DNA of 64,000 nt from Pyrenula massariospora (Eukaryota; Ascomycota; Eurotiomycetes; Pyrenulales; Pyrenulaceae), in assembly GCA_021030905.1 (NCBI GenBank), contig JAGFMI010000011.1:1116001-1180000 (forward strand). Direction: 5' to 3'. Positions within the stretch are counted from its first letter, which is position 1. Each line of letters begins with the position of its first letter. Under the pieces are notes generated by a model. That model was not told the origin of the DNA, did not search any database, and was given only the letters and a program-made list of their open reading frames with translations. This document shows positions 11,604-24,193 of the stretch, one piece after another. The translations under genes and the position numbers were made by a program.

Positions 11604-12819
11604 ATGTCCGACTCTGATCTTTCGCCGGCACCCGACGACGCGATTCCCTCGGACGCGACCCTCGACAAAGGTCTCCGGGACGCTGTGGCTCGCTTCTACA
11701 AGAGTACAGGAACGGAGGAGCTTACAGTCAATAATGTTCGCGCTGCTGCAGAAAAAGCTTTAGGCTTGACAGAAGGTTTCCTGAAATCAGATGTTAAGTG
11801 GAAAAAGCAGAGCAGCACTATTATTAAGGAGGAAGTTGTGAGTGTAATTGCTTCTTGATTGGATCAATTTCGGTACTGACGACTTTTCTGTATAGGAGAA
11901 GCATAATGCCTTGCCAAGTTCACAGCCAGAAGTTCCCGTGGACGCCCCCGTAAAGTCAGCAAAACCACGCAAACCCGTCAAACCTACTCGACCTGCGCCT
12001 CCCAAAGCGAAGAAGCGCGCGTCACCCGACGCAGACGAAGAGCATAGGGTAAAGAAGAAAGCGAAGAAGAACGATAGCAAATCTGATGACGATCTCTCCT
12101 CTCCCCCCACAGACCTGAGCGAGGAAGAAAAGAAGCCGCAGAAGAAGAGAGGTAGACCTTCGAAAGAAGGTACTCAGAAAGCACCTTCAAAACAGAAGCC
12201 ATCACCGAAGCAGAAGCCACTACCGGCGTCGACCGCTGCTAATGGAGATGCCATCAAAGATTCGGAGAGCGAGCTGTCTTCCCTGCCGGACGAGGAAACG
12301 AAATCAGCTGCTGGTGCTCAGGACTCGGGAAGTGAAATGTCCGAGGTTCTTGACGAACCCGCTGCGTCAACAAGAAGGAGTCAGGGTACGGACAAGCCGG
12401 TGAAAGTGAAGGCGCAAAAGAAGACTGCAGCCACAAAGTCACGGTCGAGCCCCGACCTTTCGCCTGAGGACGGTGAAGTTAAACGCCTTCAAGGTTGGCT
12501 TGTAAAATGCGGGATTCGCAAACTATGGGGCAAGGAGTTGAAGCCGTACGAAACACCAAGGGCAAAGATTAAGCATCTCCGACAGATGTTGGAAGACGTT
12601 GGAATGAAGGGACGTTATTCGATGGAGAAAGCTCGGGAGATTAAGGAGCGAAGAGAGTTGGCTGCCGATATCGAGGCCGTCAAAGCGGGCGCCGAGAGAT
12701 GGGGTAAGACTGATGACGAGGACGACGATTCCGGCGGAGGAAAGCCTAGGCGCAGACTGGTGAGAGGTGCAAAGAATTACGACTTCTTGAGTGGGAGTGA
12801 CGGCGAGGAGACAGATTGA
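11604..12819 (+). CDS. DEK_C/HIRIP3-like chromatin protein
   Basis: Two exons (11604..11837, 11896..12819; 58-nt GTGAGT-TAG intron) give 385 aa. Residues about 15-75 look like a DEK C-terminal-type helical domain (LRDAVARFYKSTGTEELTVN ... LGLTEGFLKSDVKWKK). The middle is a long disordered, alternating Lys/Arg- and Ser/Glu/Asp-rich region with nuclear-localisation-like clusters (KKKAKKN) and repeated SELSSLPDEE/SEMSEVLDE acidic motifs. The C-terminal block (LQGWLVKCGIRKLWGKEL ... LRQMLEDVGMKGRYSMEK) matches, from memory, the conserved C-terminal segment of HIRIP3-type H2A chaperones. The likely role is histone or chromatin binding in the nucleus. The downstream ATG of a longer open frame was chosen because MSDSDLSP begins the conserved part. 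Confidence 0.7.
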
Positions 12820-13580
12820 CCGTCCTGATTAGCTCTGACAGCTCTTGTATTGGTATATTTGATTCAGCGACAAGGCGTTCCATTGGTATTATAGGCTTAT
12901 CTCGCTCACAAAATGTGGATTCATCTTCAAGATCTTGTATTATCTAGCAGCTTTTACTCCATTCATACGCTGTGCGACCAGGCTGAAGATAGCGACAGAG
13001 GAAATGAACATGACTAAATTGTAGAACTAGAGTTTGCATCAGACTTGTGAGACCTTCGCCCGACAGATACTGCAAGAGCTTACCGCATTCCTCGAATATT
13101 CATTCTCCTCCGCTTCAGTGCGGGCCTCGACAAATAGCCGTCTTAGATTTGGTAGAGCCATGTCTCATGGAAAGTCCGACTCACGAGTTTGAGGCTTTCT
13201 CACGTCAACATTGACTCTGAAAGCATTGTGACAAGGCCAGAATCTGTGGTTCCTCGCCGATTGTTGCAAAAAGCAGGTTATTTAAGAGCTTCCTTGCCCT
13301 TGCAGCCGATCACCGTTTGCCCGCACTAGCGCCATCTGACGATTGCTCCACCAGAGCCACAGAAATCAACTCTAGTCCACGACAACGTGCAGGGGCAGTC
13401 ACGAAGTTCGCTTTAGCGGAGAACGGAAATTTGTATCGACACTCTATCGATTTTCGATATCGCCACATTTGTGACTCACCTTGTCGCCTGCCCATGGTCC
13501 TCCACACCTCCACCGCCGTTCTACCTTAAACAGCAGCGGAGGCGCGACTCTTGTCGTTGCCGAAGCTTGGGATTTCCAGC
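12820..13580. other. Intergenic, no gene seen
   Basis: Spacer holding the 3' end of the chromatin-protein gene and the promoter and leader of AP-1 beta. The overlapping frames at 13310-13529 on both strands have no protein-like features. Confidence 0.5.
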
Positions 13581-16174
13581 ATGGCCGTCAATAGAATACG
13601 GGGAGCTTTTGCTCCCGCGAGAAAGGGTGAAACGTATGAATTGAGAGCGGGGCTGGTGTGAGTTTTCGAAAGATCTTCACAGTTGATACGGCTTTTAACA
13701 TCTTACGCAGGTCTCAGTATGCCTGGGAAAGGTACGGAGCTCCATAAGTTATAGAGATACTTTCCTGACTTGATTCTATAGGAAAGAATCCATACAAAAG
13801 ACCATTATGGCCATGACCCTTGGCAAGGATGTATCTGCCTTGTTTCCGGACGTCCTTAAGAACATATCATCAGGAGACCTGGACCAGAAAAAGCTGGTCT
13901 ACCTTTATCTTATGTACGAGAGAATCAACGAGAAAGTGGTTAACGGGCTAAGACAGAGCCAGGAACTACGCCAAATCCCACCCAGATCTTTGCATTCTTG
14001 CCGTCAACACTTTCGTGCAAGATTCTGAGGATCCAAATCCTTTGATCCGAGCCCTGGCTATAAGAACGATGGGCTGCATCCGAGTCGACAAAATGGTGGA
14101 CTACATGGAAGAGCCACTCCGAAAGACCCTACGCGATGAATCACCCTACGTCAGAAAGACCTCGGCAATTTGTGTTGCTAAGTTATTTGACCTCAACCCG
14201 ACAATGTGTCTTGAAAATGGGTTCCTCGAGACCTTACAAGAGATGGTTGGAGATCCAAATCCGATGGTGGTCGCCAACGCGGTAACCGCATTAGCTGAGA
14301 TCAATGAGTCTGCCCCTGAGACAAAGGCTCTTCAAGTAACAAGTCAAAATCTTCGGAAAATGCTTCAGGCTCTACCGGAATGTACCGAGTGGGGCCGAGT
14401 TACAATCTTGAATGTCCTATCAGAATATCACGCCGTAGACGTTAAGGAGGCAGAACATATTTGTGAAAGGGTAACGCCCCAATTCCAACATGTCAATTCA
14501 AGTGTGGTGCTCGCGACTATTAAGGTAGTCTTTCTACACATGAGATACATCAACCCAGAACAGGCACGTACTTATCTCAAGAAAATGGCGCCTCCACTTG
14601 GTAAGCTTAGCCTCCATGCGCAGCCAGCACGTGCTAATGAAACCAGTAACCCTTGTTTCATCCGCTCCTGAAGTACAGTATGTCGCTTTGAGAAACATCG
14701 ATCTCCTCCTGCAAAAGCAGCCGGACATTCTTAGCAAAGAATTAAGAGTTTTCTTCTGCAAGTACAATGACCCTCCATATGTCAAATTCCAGAAGCTGGA
14801 AATTATGGTACGGATAGCCAACGACAAAAATGTTGATCAATTGCTTTCAGAATTGAAAGAGTACGCCTTGGAAGTTGATATGGACTTTGTCCGACGAGCA
14901 GTGAAAGCCATTGGACAAGTAGCTATCAAGATCGAGAGCGCTAGCGAGCGGTGCGTCAACGCGTTGCTAGACTTGATTAACACCAAGGTCAACTACGTTG
15001 TCCAGGAGGTAATTGTCGTCATCAAAGACATTTTTAGGAAATACCCTGGCTACGAAGGCATTATCCCAACTCTATGCAAATGCATCGACGAGCTGGATGA
15101 ACCAAACGCAAGAGGGTCTTTGATCTGGATTGTGGGTGAGTACGCGGAGAAGATTAGTAACGCCGGAGATATTCTTGGCGGCTTCGTGGATGGGTTCAAC
15201 GAAGAGTTCACACAGGTATGCTGGTCTTTACAATGAGAAAATTGGCTCTAACAGACTACAGACACAATTACAAATCTTGACTGCTGTTGTCAAGCTCTTC
15301 CTGAAAAGACCACAAGCTGCTCAAGGCCTGGTGCAGAAGGTCTTGCAAGCGGCAACAGCAGAAAACGACAACCCAGACATTCGAGATCGAGCCTATGTAT
15401 ATTGGCGATTACTTTCAAACACAAATGACCAAAACGCTCCTAAGAACATCATCCTTTCTGAGAAACCCCCTATCACAACTACCATACAATCACTTCCTAC
15501 ACCTTTACTCGATAAGCTTATCAATGAACTCTCCACATTAGCCTCCGTCTACCATAAAACGCCAGAGCAATTCGTTGGACACGGCCGGTTTGGCGCTGAT
15601 GCTGTACAACGTGCTGCCATTGAGTACGTTCGATCACTCCCTCAACGTAAAACAATAGCTGACCACTCTTCTCAGGGAACAAATGGAAAACGCCCGCGAA
15701 AATCCACTTGCAGCCGCCGCAGCCGCCGCCCAAGTCACGGGCAAAGCGCCACCCTCCGCACCTACGAACGCGGAGAACTTGCTTGATATCGACTTCGATG
15801 GCGCGGCACCTGCCAGCGCCCAAGAACCCCCTCGGTCTGGCTTATCCGGCCTCGAAGGCCTCGCAGGCACACCGAGGCGGGTCGCCAGTCCCGCAGTTAC
15901 TAACCCTCCGCCTAGCGCAGGACCACAGACCCCAGCTAATAACATGGATGATTTGATGGGAGTCTTTGGGAACGGAGGAGGCAATGGTGGCGGTGCTCCG
16001 GCAAGCACAGGGGGCTTTGGTGGGATGAGCGATGCGGATATTATGAACGGGTTTGCGGGGATGGATTTGTCGAGCACAAGCAGGCCGCCTCCACCGGTGT
16101 CGGAGCAGATGGGGAAATTGCCGGGCTCGAATGCGAATGGTGAAGGCGGTAATACCGAGGATTTGCTGTTCTAA
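13581..16174 (+). CDS. apl2: AP-1 complex subunit beta (beta-adaptin)
   Basis: Seven exons (13581..13657, 13711..13731, 13782..13913, 13963..14600, 14647..15215, 15262..15623, 15676..16174) give 765 aa. The protein starts [20 protein letters not shown] and carries beta-adaptin signatures throughout: [70 protein letters not shown] and [18 protein letters not shown]. It is the large beta subunit of the clathrin adaptor of the trans-Golgi/endosome, with an armadillo-like trunk to about residue 590. The hinge is Ala/Pro/Gly-rich with a clathrin-box-like LLDID, and the protein ends EDLLF without an appended ear domain, as usual in fungi. Exon 2 is only 21 nt. All introns are 46-53 nt with good GT-AG ends. 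Confidence 0.95.
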
Positions 16175-16289
16175 CTAGCGGGACCAAGGGAACAGGTGAT
16201 AGACAAAGCAGGGAAGAGCTTCTGTATTTTTTGCGATATCATCATGATGCTTTATTAAACAAGCTAGCACTGATCCTCGTAATTTCTGG

Positions 16290-17915
16290 TTATCTCCTAA
16301 AGCGCCTACCGAAAAAGTCCCACAACCAGCCCAACCGCCGTCTGACACCTCGATAAGCTGCTCGTACCCCCCTGGCCCCGCCAACCACCATCGCGACCCA
16401 ACCCGTCATCCACGCCCCCCACTCAAATCCCGCTTCGAACCAGAGCGGCCGGAAGAAAAACAGACCAAGCAGGATCCCGAAATTGGTCAGCGCATGCGTG
16501 GTCATGGACCCCCTACCCTGCGTGATGACTCGCGTTAGAGTCGATGAGATGGCCAGGAGGGGAAATAGGAGGCAGATCCATGGAGCACGGATTGAGACTA
16601 GGAGGACGGCGAAGATGAGTACGACGATAAGCCAGTCTTGTTGGTTGATGAGCGAGAGGTAGGTCGTTAGTGCGAGGGTTAGGAGTAGGTAGGGGACGAT
16701 AGGGATGGGGAGGTCTAGTCGGAGGAGTATTGGGGGGATGGAAGGTTGGTGAAGAAGCGTAACGTGGAGGAGGAAGACTAGAACGAGGGACTTGAGTAGA
16801 GCCATGAGTATGGTCGGGAGGTTAGGGCGGACGTGAGCGGCTAGGTAGCGAGGAGAGATGATTCGTTGGTCTGAAGAACTGCCAGGGTCGAGGTAGCGGA
16901 GGAGGAGGATGCTGCCTGGTGGAACGTGGGATAGTGAGTAGGAGAGGATGAGGATGATAGGGAGATTGGCTAGTAAGGGGATCCTGAAGCCCGTGAGAAG
17001 GGGAACGAGAGAGTCAGTTGTCATGGTTAGGGGGAGCGATAGGGAGAGTGAGGCAATTATGGCGCCGATGAGGTGTCTGCTGTGACGGTCTGGAGATGGA
17101 TGAGACGGGATTATGGCAGCACCGGAACTCGAGCTGGATATTGGCGTAGAAGCTGAATCTTGGGTCTGATCATCGTCTGAGATTCTCGAACTACTTCCCC
17201 TACTAAGAACAGCTTGCGACCTCGTATTGGTGTTAGTAGGTCGTGAGCCCAGCAGAGAGCGTGGAGCTGCGGATTGCGGCCCTCTTTTGGTCAAATGAGC
17301 AGGAATCTCTGAAGGCAAAAACCGGGAAAATGACGACCGGCCACTTGAGGAGACCGAAGGCAGATGACTCGTAGACGTCAGACTTAGTGGTGACCCGGTT
17401 GGTGGTGTTTTATAGTCAGAGGGTGGAGTTGCGGATGGGGAAGGTTGATTCTGAACGGCGCTATAGAAAGACAAGTTCGATGAACTTCTCGTAGAAGCGT
17501 TGTTTGAAGACCTAGTATTTACACGCGAGATTCTCGAGTCAAAGATTTTTGAATGAGAACTGCTCGAGGGAAAATCATTTGAAGGTGAATTGTTCGGCAA
17601 AGAGTCACTGCTGGAAGGAGTATAACGTGGCTCGGAGCTGTCAGGAGAAGAGGCGTTATTAGGAGGCGAAAGTTCAGCCCCTGGTCTTTGCTTCTGGTAC
17701 TTCAATGTATATTGAAAACTTTTCTTTTGCTTCCGTGTCTGAATTGTGAATTCATCGCCGGATCGAAGATGTTTGCGAGCCATAGTAGTCTCATCAGTTC
17801 CACCACCTTTAACCTCCTTACTCTTTTCGAAAGACAGAGAGTAATTGTATCCCAGATAATCCGTCTCTTTAGTAATTGCCTGCCTTCGCTGTCCTTCAGG
17901 AAGTCGAGGAAACAT
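16290..17915 (-). CDS. Multi-pass membrane protein with disordered N-terminus, unknown
   Basis: A single open frame of 541 aa. Residues about 45-270 are Ser/Pro/Arg-rich and disordered. From about 280 there are several strongly hydrophobic segments (HLIGAIIASLSLSLPLTM, LANLPIILILSYSLSHV, LLKSLVLVFLLHVTLLH, IVPYLLLTLALTTYLSL, WLIVVLIFAVLLVSI, FGILLGLFFF, TGWVAMVVGG), giving about 7-8 membrane passes, then a basic tail (RRRLGWLWDFFGRRFRR). It faces AP-1 beta tail to tail, with only about 115 bp between stops. An in-frame ATG at 17783 (MARKHLRSGDEFTIQTRKQK) may be the true start, because that peptide looks more conserved. An additional 5' exon cannot be excluded. No family is recognised. Confidence 0.65.
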   Translation of the reverse strand: MFPRLPEGQRRQAITKETDYLGYNYSLSFEKSKEVKGGGTDETTMARKHLRSGDEFTIQTRKQKKSFQYTLKYQKQRPGAELSPPNNASSPDSSEPRYTPSSSDSLPNNSPSNDFPSSSSHSKIFDSRISRVNTRSSNNASTRSSSNLSFYSAVQNQPSPSATPPSDYKTPPTGSPLSLTSTSHLPSVSSSGRSSFSRFLPSEIPAHLTKRGPQSAAPRSLLGSRPTNTNTRSQAVLSRGSSSRISDDDQTQDSASTPISSSSSGAAIIPSHPSPDRHSRHLIGAIIASLSLSLPLTMTTDSLVPLLTGFRIPLLANLPIILILSYSLSHVPPGSILLLRYLDPGSSSDQRIISPRYLAAHVRPNLPTILMALLKSLVLVFLLHVTLLHQPSIPPILLRLDLPIPIVPYLLLTLALTTYLSLINQQDWLIVVLIFAVLLVSIRAPWICLLFPLLAISSTLTRVITQGRGSMTTHALTNFGILLGLFFFRPLWFEAGFEWGAWMTGWVAMVVGGARGVRAAYRGVRRRLGWLWDFFGRRFRR

Positions 17916-18788
17916 CTCGGTTGAGCCGTCTCAATTCGATGGCACAAGCGTATTTAGTAAAAGCCTTCAGAAATGGTCGTGACACACTGCTGCTAGGAAT
18001 AATAGGGGATAGAGCAACAAGATCTTCATTTGTCAATGGAGAGAGAGAACAGAACGACTCATGAATGAAGAGAACAAGACGTCAGAGAGTCACAGTAGAG
18101 GTTTGAGGTTGCTGTCGCTTACCGCTTGCGGACCTGTACCGTTCTTTGTTCAATACCTTTGAGGTTGTTATCTCGCTTTTTCGCGGATGCACCTTCGCGA
18201 GAGTTCTGTCAAAGTAAAAGTAGACAAGAATCGTAAGACTATAAAAGCTCACGACCAAATTGCGACCCATAGCGGGGTGTTGCAATATGGCAATAATGAA
18301 AGCTATGAAAAGGCCTTTTGTAGGCATTGTAAAAGAGCGGTTACTGTCTTGACGATACGATACCAACAATATGAAGAACCATAAGATGAAAACGATCATG
18401 CATGTTCAACAGACTAAGATTTATCACACGGCTAAGTGCCATCTGGATATGGATGGGAAATAGTTACCTGGCAGCGCTGGTCTTTTGCAAACCTGATACA
18501 TTTGATTACTAGCAATGAGAAGCCACCCATAGACGAGCAGCCTTCCCCGATTATTAGCCGCCTCGGGATGCCACGACTTCTCCCACCAAGCCTCGATAGC
18601 GCTTTGCGGCTAAGCTCCCTTGGCTCCTCATCATTGGAAAGCACGAGAACTAATAGTATCCTTCACCTTTGTACGACCTGACCCTTATGCATAAGAGCCC
18701 ATCCTAGCCAAAACCGGCGGCAGAAGTCATCGCCTCACAAACATCGGAGGCTCCTGCGCCAGTTCACCTCTACTTCTCACCTCGCGTA
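17916..18788. other. Gap with two unplaced minus-strand frames
   Basis: Two - strand frames, 18082-18399 (105 aa with two or three hydrophobic stretches, e.g. MIVFILWFFILLVSY) and 18432-18644 (70 aa), are protein-like. They could be exons of a small membrane-protein gene or 5' exons of the 16290-17915 gene. No phase-consistent splice could be found, so neither is called as a gene. The right end holds the promoter of the TMEM234-like gene. Confidence 0.35.
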
Positions 18789-19452
18789 ATGGATCCCGAT
18801 ACGCCGCTACCTGACACAAAGCCTCCTGTCTTCAATTATATTTTGTCATTTCTACTTGTTGGCATCGCCTGGGGCTTTACTACCCCTTTCATTCGCCGCG
18901 CTGCCGTCAATTACAAAGCGCCTGATCATGCTTCCATCAATGATCCAAATCGTTCTTGGCTGTCTCGAAAGATAAGGTTGGGAATTTTCACAATAATAGG
19001 CTTATTGCGAAGCCCCAGCTACGCTGCCCCTCTGCTGCTGAACCTGACTGGGAGCATTTGGTTCTTTATTCTGGTGGGGAAAGCTGGTATGTGTAATTCT
19101 ATATCTTGTCTCTCACTTTTTCCCAACAAATGTAAATCATGGCCCTCTCTTCCCTGCTTCTAATCCTTTTACAAGGGTATCTCTTAATCTAGTACCTTGT
19201 CACATCTTATCTGTGTGAATGTTTTTCCACCAACTCTCCTCCTCTCCTCAGTCTCCTCCTCGCAACTCCCCAGCCAAATTACTAAGATAGTCAGAATTGT
19301 CGCTCACAATCCCTGTTACCAATTCTCTCGCGTTCCTGTTTACCGTTCTAGGCGAATGGTTTGCTGAGGGAAAGATGATATCCCGTGACACATGGATCGG
19401 GATGGCATTCGTTCTCGCAGGGATCGCTATATGTGTGGGCTCAAAATCATGA
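18789..19452 (+). CDS. TMEM234-like membrane protein
   Basis: Two exons (18789..19086, 19295..19452) give 151 aa. The sequence FLLVGIAWGFTTPFIRRAA near the N-terminus, LLLNLTGSIWFFILVGKAE in the middle and ELSLTIPVTNSLAFLFTVLG after the junction match the pattern of the TMEM234 family (a short EamA-like four-helix transporter fold; function poorly known). Four membrane segments are visible. The acceptor was chosen at TCAG/AA (19294/19295) because it restores the family's ELSLTIPVTNS phase, whereas the nearby ATAG acceptor shifts the frame. The 208-nt intron is about four times the local norm and is T/C-rich at its 3' side. Confidence 0.8.
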
Positions 19453-21135
19453 GATATAGCTGATATTCTCCTCTGGGGGAGAACACCGAGATATTCGACA
19501 AATCTATTGCTGCCCTAGCGGCCTTCTAAGAAGCTTAAGGCGGAATTCTGCTTTTGACGTAGCGAATCTCGCAATCTTGTGTTCAACAGCGCCGCGGGCG
19601 AGGTGTGACTGTGTCAAGCAAATTCTGAACTACGCAAGAACCTTGCTTGATAATTATGTCGATTTAAATAGTCTACCAGCTACATTGAGCTGCTGGCCTC
19701 TGAAGAGGAATATCTGGTTGAGAAAATAGAAGTGACCGGTTTTCAGAAATTGCGAAGTTGTTAAAAGTATATTGAGCAGGAAATTCAAACCATCTGATTT
19801 TGAGAGACTTATTCTTCATGACGTTTTCTGTTTGTTCAGTCCAGTAAACAACGTAATTACCGTTCGATTGTACCTAAATGTCTCATCCTACCTGCGACTG
19901 CGTAAAGGATATGAGAGTTTGCGTCTATTATGAGCATCCCTAGTTCAAAAACAAAAGTCCACCTCGATACATCATCATGGCAGTAGCCGGAGTAGCATAG
20001 ATCAACCATGCCGAGTCCTCAAAACAGAGGATCATTTAGCTTTGCATGTTGGGTCTCCATTGCTGGAAAGAGAAAGGCTCTGACGGGGGTATGTAAAAAT
20101 GCTTGCCTCTTGCAGTCGGCTATCGGAATATCCGCACGACAGAGCCAAGGTGCCCAGGCCCTATGAGGTCCGACAAACGGTCGTCATTGGATCTGGAGCT
20201 TGAAAGTCTAAACCCGTGGTCGCAACAAGTGCTAGAACTGCCGCATTTCGGTCTTCGAGGCGGTTCGACGTCTGCCAGAGCGGAAATGCCGAGCCATTGG
20301 CAAGTTGGATCGATACCCGAGATATAAAGCGGACGGAGAAATTGGGCAGAGTGAAAATGTCACGCAACCATCACGTAAGAGTCATAGTTATTTAGGCATG
20401 ATAGGTCTCCTGCTTTATGTGTGACAGGCGTTCTCTAGAAAGAGGATATTCAGGCCACAGAACACGAGTAAGGACGCGGGAGAGCGGCGGAGGAGCAATA
20501 GCCTTAGGTCACGTCGGTGCCAAAAACTTCCGAGGATGTGAGAACGGTCTGATTTGTCAATCGATTGCATGGCTTTAGGTTAGTGATGCAAGTCACGGAA
20601 GATCAGCAGAGGGATGGACGGAGAAGAAAGAAATCAGTAAGAATCACAGCCATTGTGGCGCGCGTTGCTGCGGCTGAGCGCGTCTTGGCCGTGGCGGGTC
20701 ACTGGAGTAACGAGACTCTGGTCAGACAGACAGGGGATACGAATCCATCAAGCGCCGTGCTGAGAATTGTACGTCAGGCCGCTCGTGTACTACTTTTAGA
20801 ACGAACAAAGTCGTAGCCAAAGTCTGCAACATCTCTGAACGCCATTGAAGGCATTGGCGGCGCTTCTTCGACTCTCTCTATCTAACTTTCTGCTTGCCTG
20901 CGCGATAAACACTCTCCCTAGTTCTCCGCCTGGCAAGCCCTGTCAACCTGAAACGCCTCCCACTCCTCGTCATCCCACCTGATCCTTGACCACGACGGCA
21001 CAATTCCAGTCGTTCGCACACCGTGGAAAGACGGTTCCATGCTCACCTGACGTTCCTTGACCAAGTCTAAACTCCGCATTCTTCGTCTGCAAGCGCACAC
21101 ACAGAAGAGGGGCCGCGCCCAACCATCTGCCCACT
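19453..21135. other. Intergenic, likely long upstream region of chitin synthase
   Basis: No convincing gene in 1.7 kb. Open frames such as 20565-20816 are Arg-rich and without motifs. The last 200 bases are C/T-rich and probably hold the chitin synthase promoter and leader. Confidence 0.5.
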
Positions 21136-24100
21136 ATGTCATATAACAGGCTCGGTACGTTTCACATTCCTGGTCCAAACCGCCTTGCCACGACCTGAGC
21201 TCTCGCCCCTGGGAGAGCATGACGACAGATAGAGTCTAAAAGCCAACTTCGGCGGTAGCGAGTCGTTGCATCTGTCGATTGCGCCCCTGAACGAGGAGAT
21301 CGTCCAATGCAATTATCACACGGCCGCTGCCCCATTCCAAATCTACGAACTCTTGGTGAACTGTTTGTGTCTAACAGAAAACTCCGATAGGGCATCCTGA
21401 CGACGACTACCACACTCCAGGGGACGAATACCAAATGGATCAGCGGCCACACCAAGGTTATCATGACGAACCCCAACATGTACAATTTCAAGCGCCTCTT
21501 CAGATGCCCACGGCGTCGAATGATCGTCTAGCTTCCCAGCCAACGGTAGGAATGTGGGTTAAGTTCTAAGCACCTTAGACTGACTTGGTTCTTTAGTATT
21601 CCGTTGAAAACATGCACGGCGCCTACGATACGAGGCATAGTCCTCCGACTTATAGTAGCAGCGACTATACCTTGAATCCCGAAGACCATCACGATGCCTA
21701 CTATAATCAGCCCTACGAACCGAATCCTCAAGCAGCAGATTATGCCCTGGACCAGTACCCTTCGCATGGTCAAGGTTACAGTCACGAAGATGACCATGCT
21801 CCTATCTTGCCACCAAACGATCCGTACGGTCCAGACCCCAACGCCCAGCAAGAATATAATGATGACGAACGATTCACTCCGACTCCAGCTGCCGTGCCGA
21901 AGAGATGGAAGACCGTCAAGGAGGTGCAGCTGTTTAATGGCAACCTCGTCCTTGACTGTCCGGTGCCTCCAAAACTCCTAGCTCAAGTTCCACACGCATC
22001 ACCACCAGAACGTGATGAGTTCACGCATATGAGATATTCAGCGGCGACTTGCGACCCAAATGACTTCTACAACGAACGGTTCACACTTCGACAGAAGCTA
22101 TTCGCCAAGCAACGGAACACGGAACTTTTCATCGTCGTGACCATGTACAATGAAGATGATTTTCTCTTTGCACGGACAATGATTGGCGTATTCAAGAACA
22201 TTGAGTACATGTGCTCCAGAACAAGCAGCAAAACGTGGGGTAAAGACGCTTGGAAGAAGATCGTGGTTTGTGTCGTCAGTGATGGGCGTGCTAAGATTAA
22301 TGAGAGAACCAGAGCGGTTCTAGCAGGTCTAGGAGTCTATCAGGATGGTATCGCCAAACAGCAAGTTAACGGCAAAGATGTCACTGCCCATATTTACGAG
22401 TACACTACTCAAATCGGGCTCGATCTAAAGGGTTCCCAAGTCGTCCTGAAGCCGCGACAAGGCGTCCCAGTACAGATGCTATTCTGCTTAAAGGAAAAGA
22501 ATCAAAAGAAGATCAACTCGCATCGATGGTTCTTTCAAGCCTTTGGCCGAGTTCTCGACCCGAACATTTGTGTACTCCTCGATGCGGGTACAAAACCTGG
22601 TAAGGACTCTATTTACCATCTCTGGAAAGCTTTCGACCTTGAACCACAGTGTGGTGGCGCTTGCGGAGAAATTAAAGCTATGTTGTCTCATGGCAAAAAG
22701 CTACTGAACCCGCTTGTTGCTGGACAAAATTTTGAGTACAAGATGTCTAACATCCTCGACAAACCCCTCGAATCCGCCTTTGGCTTTATCTCTGTCCTCC
22801 CTGGTGCCTTTTCAGCTTACCGGTATATTGCCCTTCAGAACGATAAGAATGGTGATGGCCCGCTTGAGAAATATTTTGCGGGCGAGAAACTTCATGGTGC
22901 AAATGCAGGCATTTTCACCGCAAACATGTACCTGGCCGAAGATCGTATTCTATGTTTTGAAATCGTCACCAAACGCAATTGTCGATGGATCCTGCAGTAC
23001 GTCAAATCCGCCACAGGTGAGACTGATGTTCCGGATCGCATGGCAGAATTCATCCTTCAGCGCCGGCGATGGTTGAACGGTTCATTCTTCGCAGCTGTTT
23101 ACGCCATAACACACTTTTACCAGGTTGGACGCTCTCATCACAGTGCACTGAGAAAGCTGATGTTACTCGTGGAATTTGGTTACCAGACTTTCAACATGCT
23201 TTTCGCCTGGTTCGCTATCGGCAATTTCTTCCTCGTTTTCAGGATTCTCACCACCTCTCTTGGCACCAAGGACCTTCTCAGTACCACCGGGCGAATCTTG
23301 GGTGTGGTCTTCGAGTGGCTTTATCTTGCAACGCTTCTGACGTGTTTTATTCTTGCGCTCGGTAATCGACCTCAGGGATCTAACAAATTCTACATGACAA
23401 TGGTGTATTTCTGGATCGGTATTATGATATATCTTTCATTTGCTGCCGTCTTTGTCACTGTCAAGGCAGTCCAACATGAGATCGGGGATGGTGACTTCAA
23501 CTTTTCGACTCTTTTCAAGAATACCCAATTCTTCAGCATTATCGTCTCTTTGGCTTCGACCTATATCTTGTGGTTTGTCGCCAGTCTTCTGTTCTTCGAT
23601 CCATGGCACATGTTCACGTCTTTCATCCAGTACATTCTCCTCACGCCTACCTACATCAATGTCCTCAACATTTACGCGTTCTGCAACACCCACGATATCT
23701 CATGGGGTACTAAGGGAGATGACAAAGTCGAGAAACTGCAAGCCGTCAACGTTAAGCCTGGTGGCAAGATTGATGTGGACATCCCCCAGGATGATCACGA
23801 CCTGAACACCCACTACGATTCTGAAATTCGCAAGATTAGCCAAAAGGCTATCAAAGAAAAAAAGACCATTTCCCCAGCCGAGCATCAAGAGGATTATTAC
23901 AAGGGCTTCCGATCTGCCGTCGTGTTGGTGTGGATTTTCTGTAATTTTGCCCTTGCGGCGGTGGTGCTGAGCGCGGCTGGCGTGGAACGGATCCATGCAG
24001 ACAACAGTAAGGATGAGGACAAGGAGCAGACCCAGAGGGCTTCTATCTACATGGCTGTTGTGCTGTGGTCCGTGGCGGTACTATCATTATTCCGATTCAT

Positions 24101-24193
24101 TGGAGCAATGTGGTTCTTGATTGTGCGGATTGTAAGTTATCACCCTAAACCGGCATATTCTATGCTAACATTTTTCAGTTCCGTGGGGTCTAG
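21136..24193 (+). CDS. Chitin synthase, division 1 (probably class II)
   Basis: Four exons (21136..21154, 21391..21545, 21597..24131, 24179..24193) give 907 aa. It makes cell-wall chitin from UDP-GlcNAc at the plasma membrane. Visible landmarks are a Pro/Tyr/His-rich N-terminus, the division-1 block [39 protein letters not shown], the catalytic ED region (AEDR, residues 506-508) and the QRRRW signature at 546-550. About seven C-terminal transmembrane segments follow. The order and the block [20 protein letters not shown] fit class I-III enzymes; class II is the best guess from the N-terminal block. The first exon codes only MSYNRL plus one base before a 236-nt intron. The last exon is 15 nt (FRGV-stop), which completes the conserved [12 protein letters not shown] end. 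Confidence 0.93.

Noticed and set aside
12487-12720. Idea that the chromatin protein ends in an SAP or HMG domain
   Set aside because: Spacing and hydrophobic pattern do not fit either. The HIRIP3-like C-terminal block fits better.
18722-18735. CAGAAGTCAT resembling the end of the hairpin element family
   Set aside because: No partner inverted end at the right distance. A similar short match at 39475 is also single.
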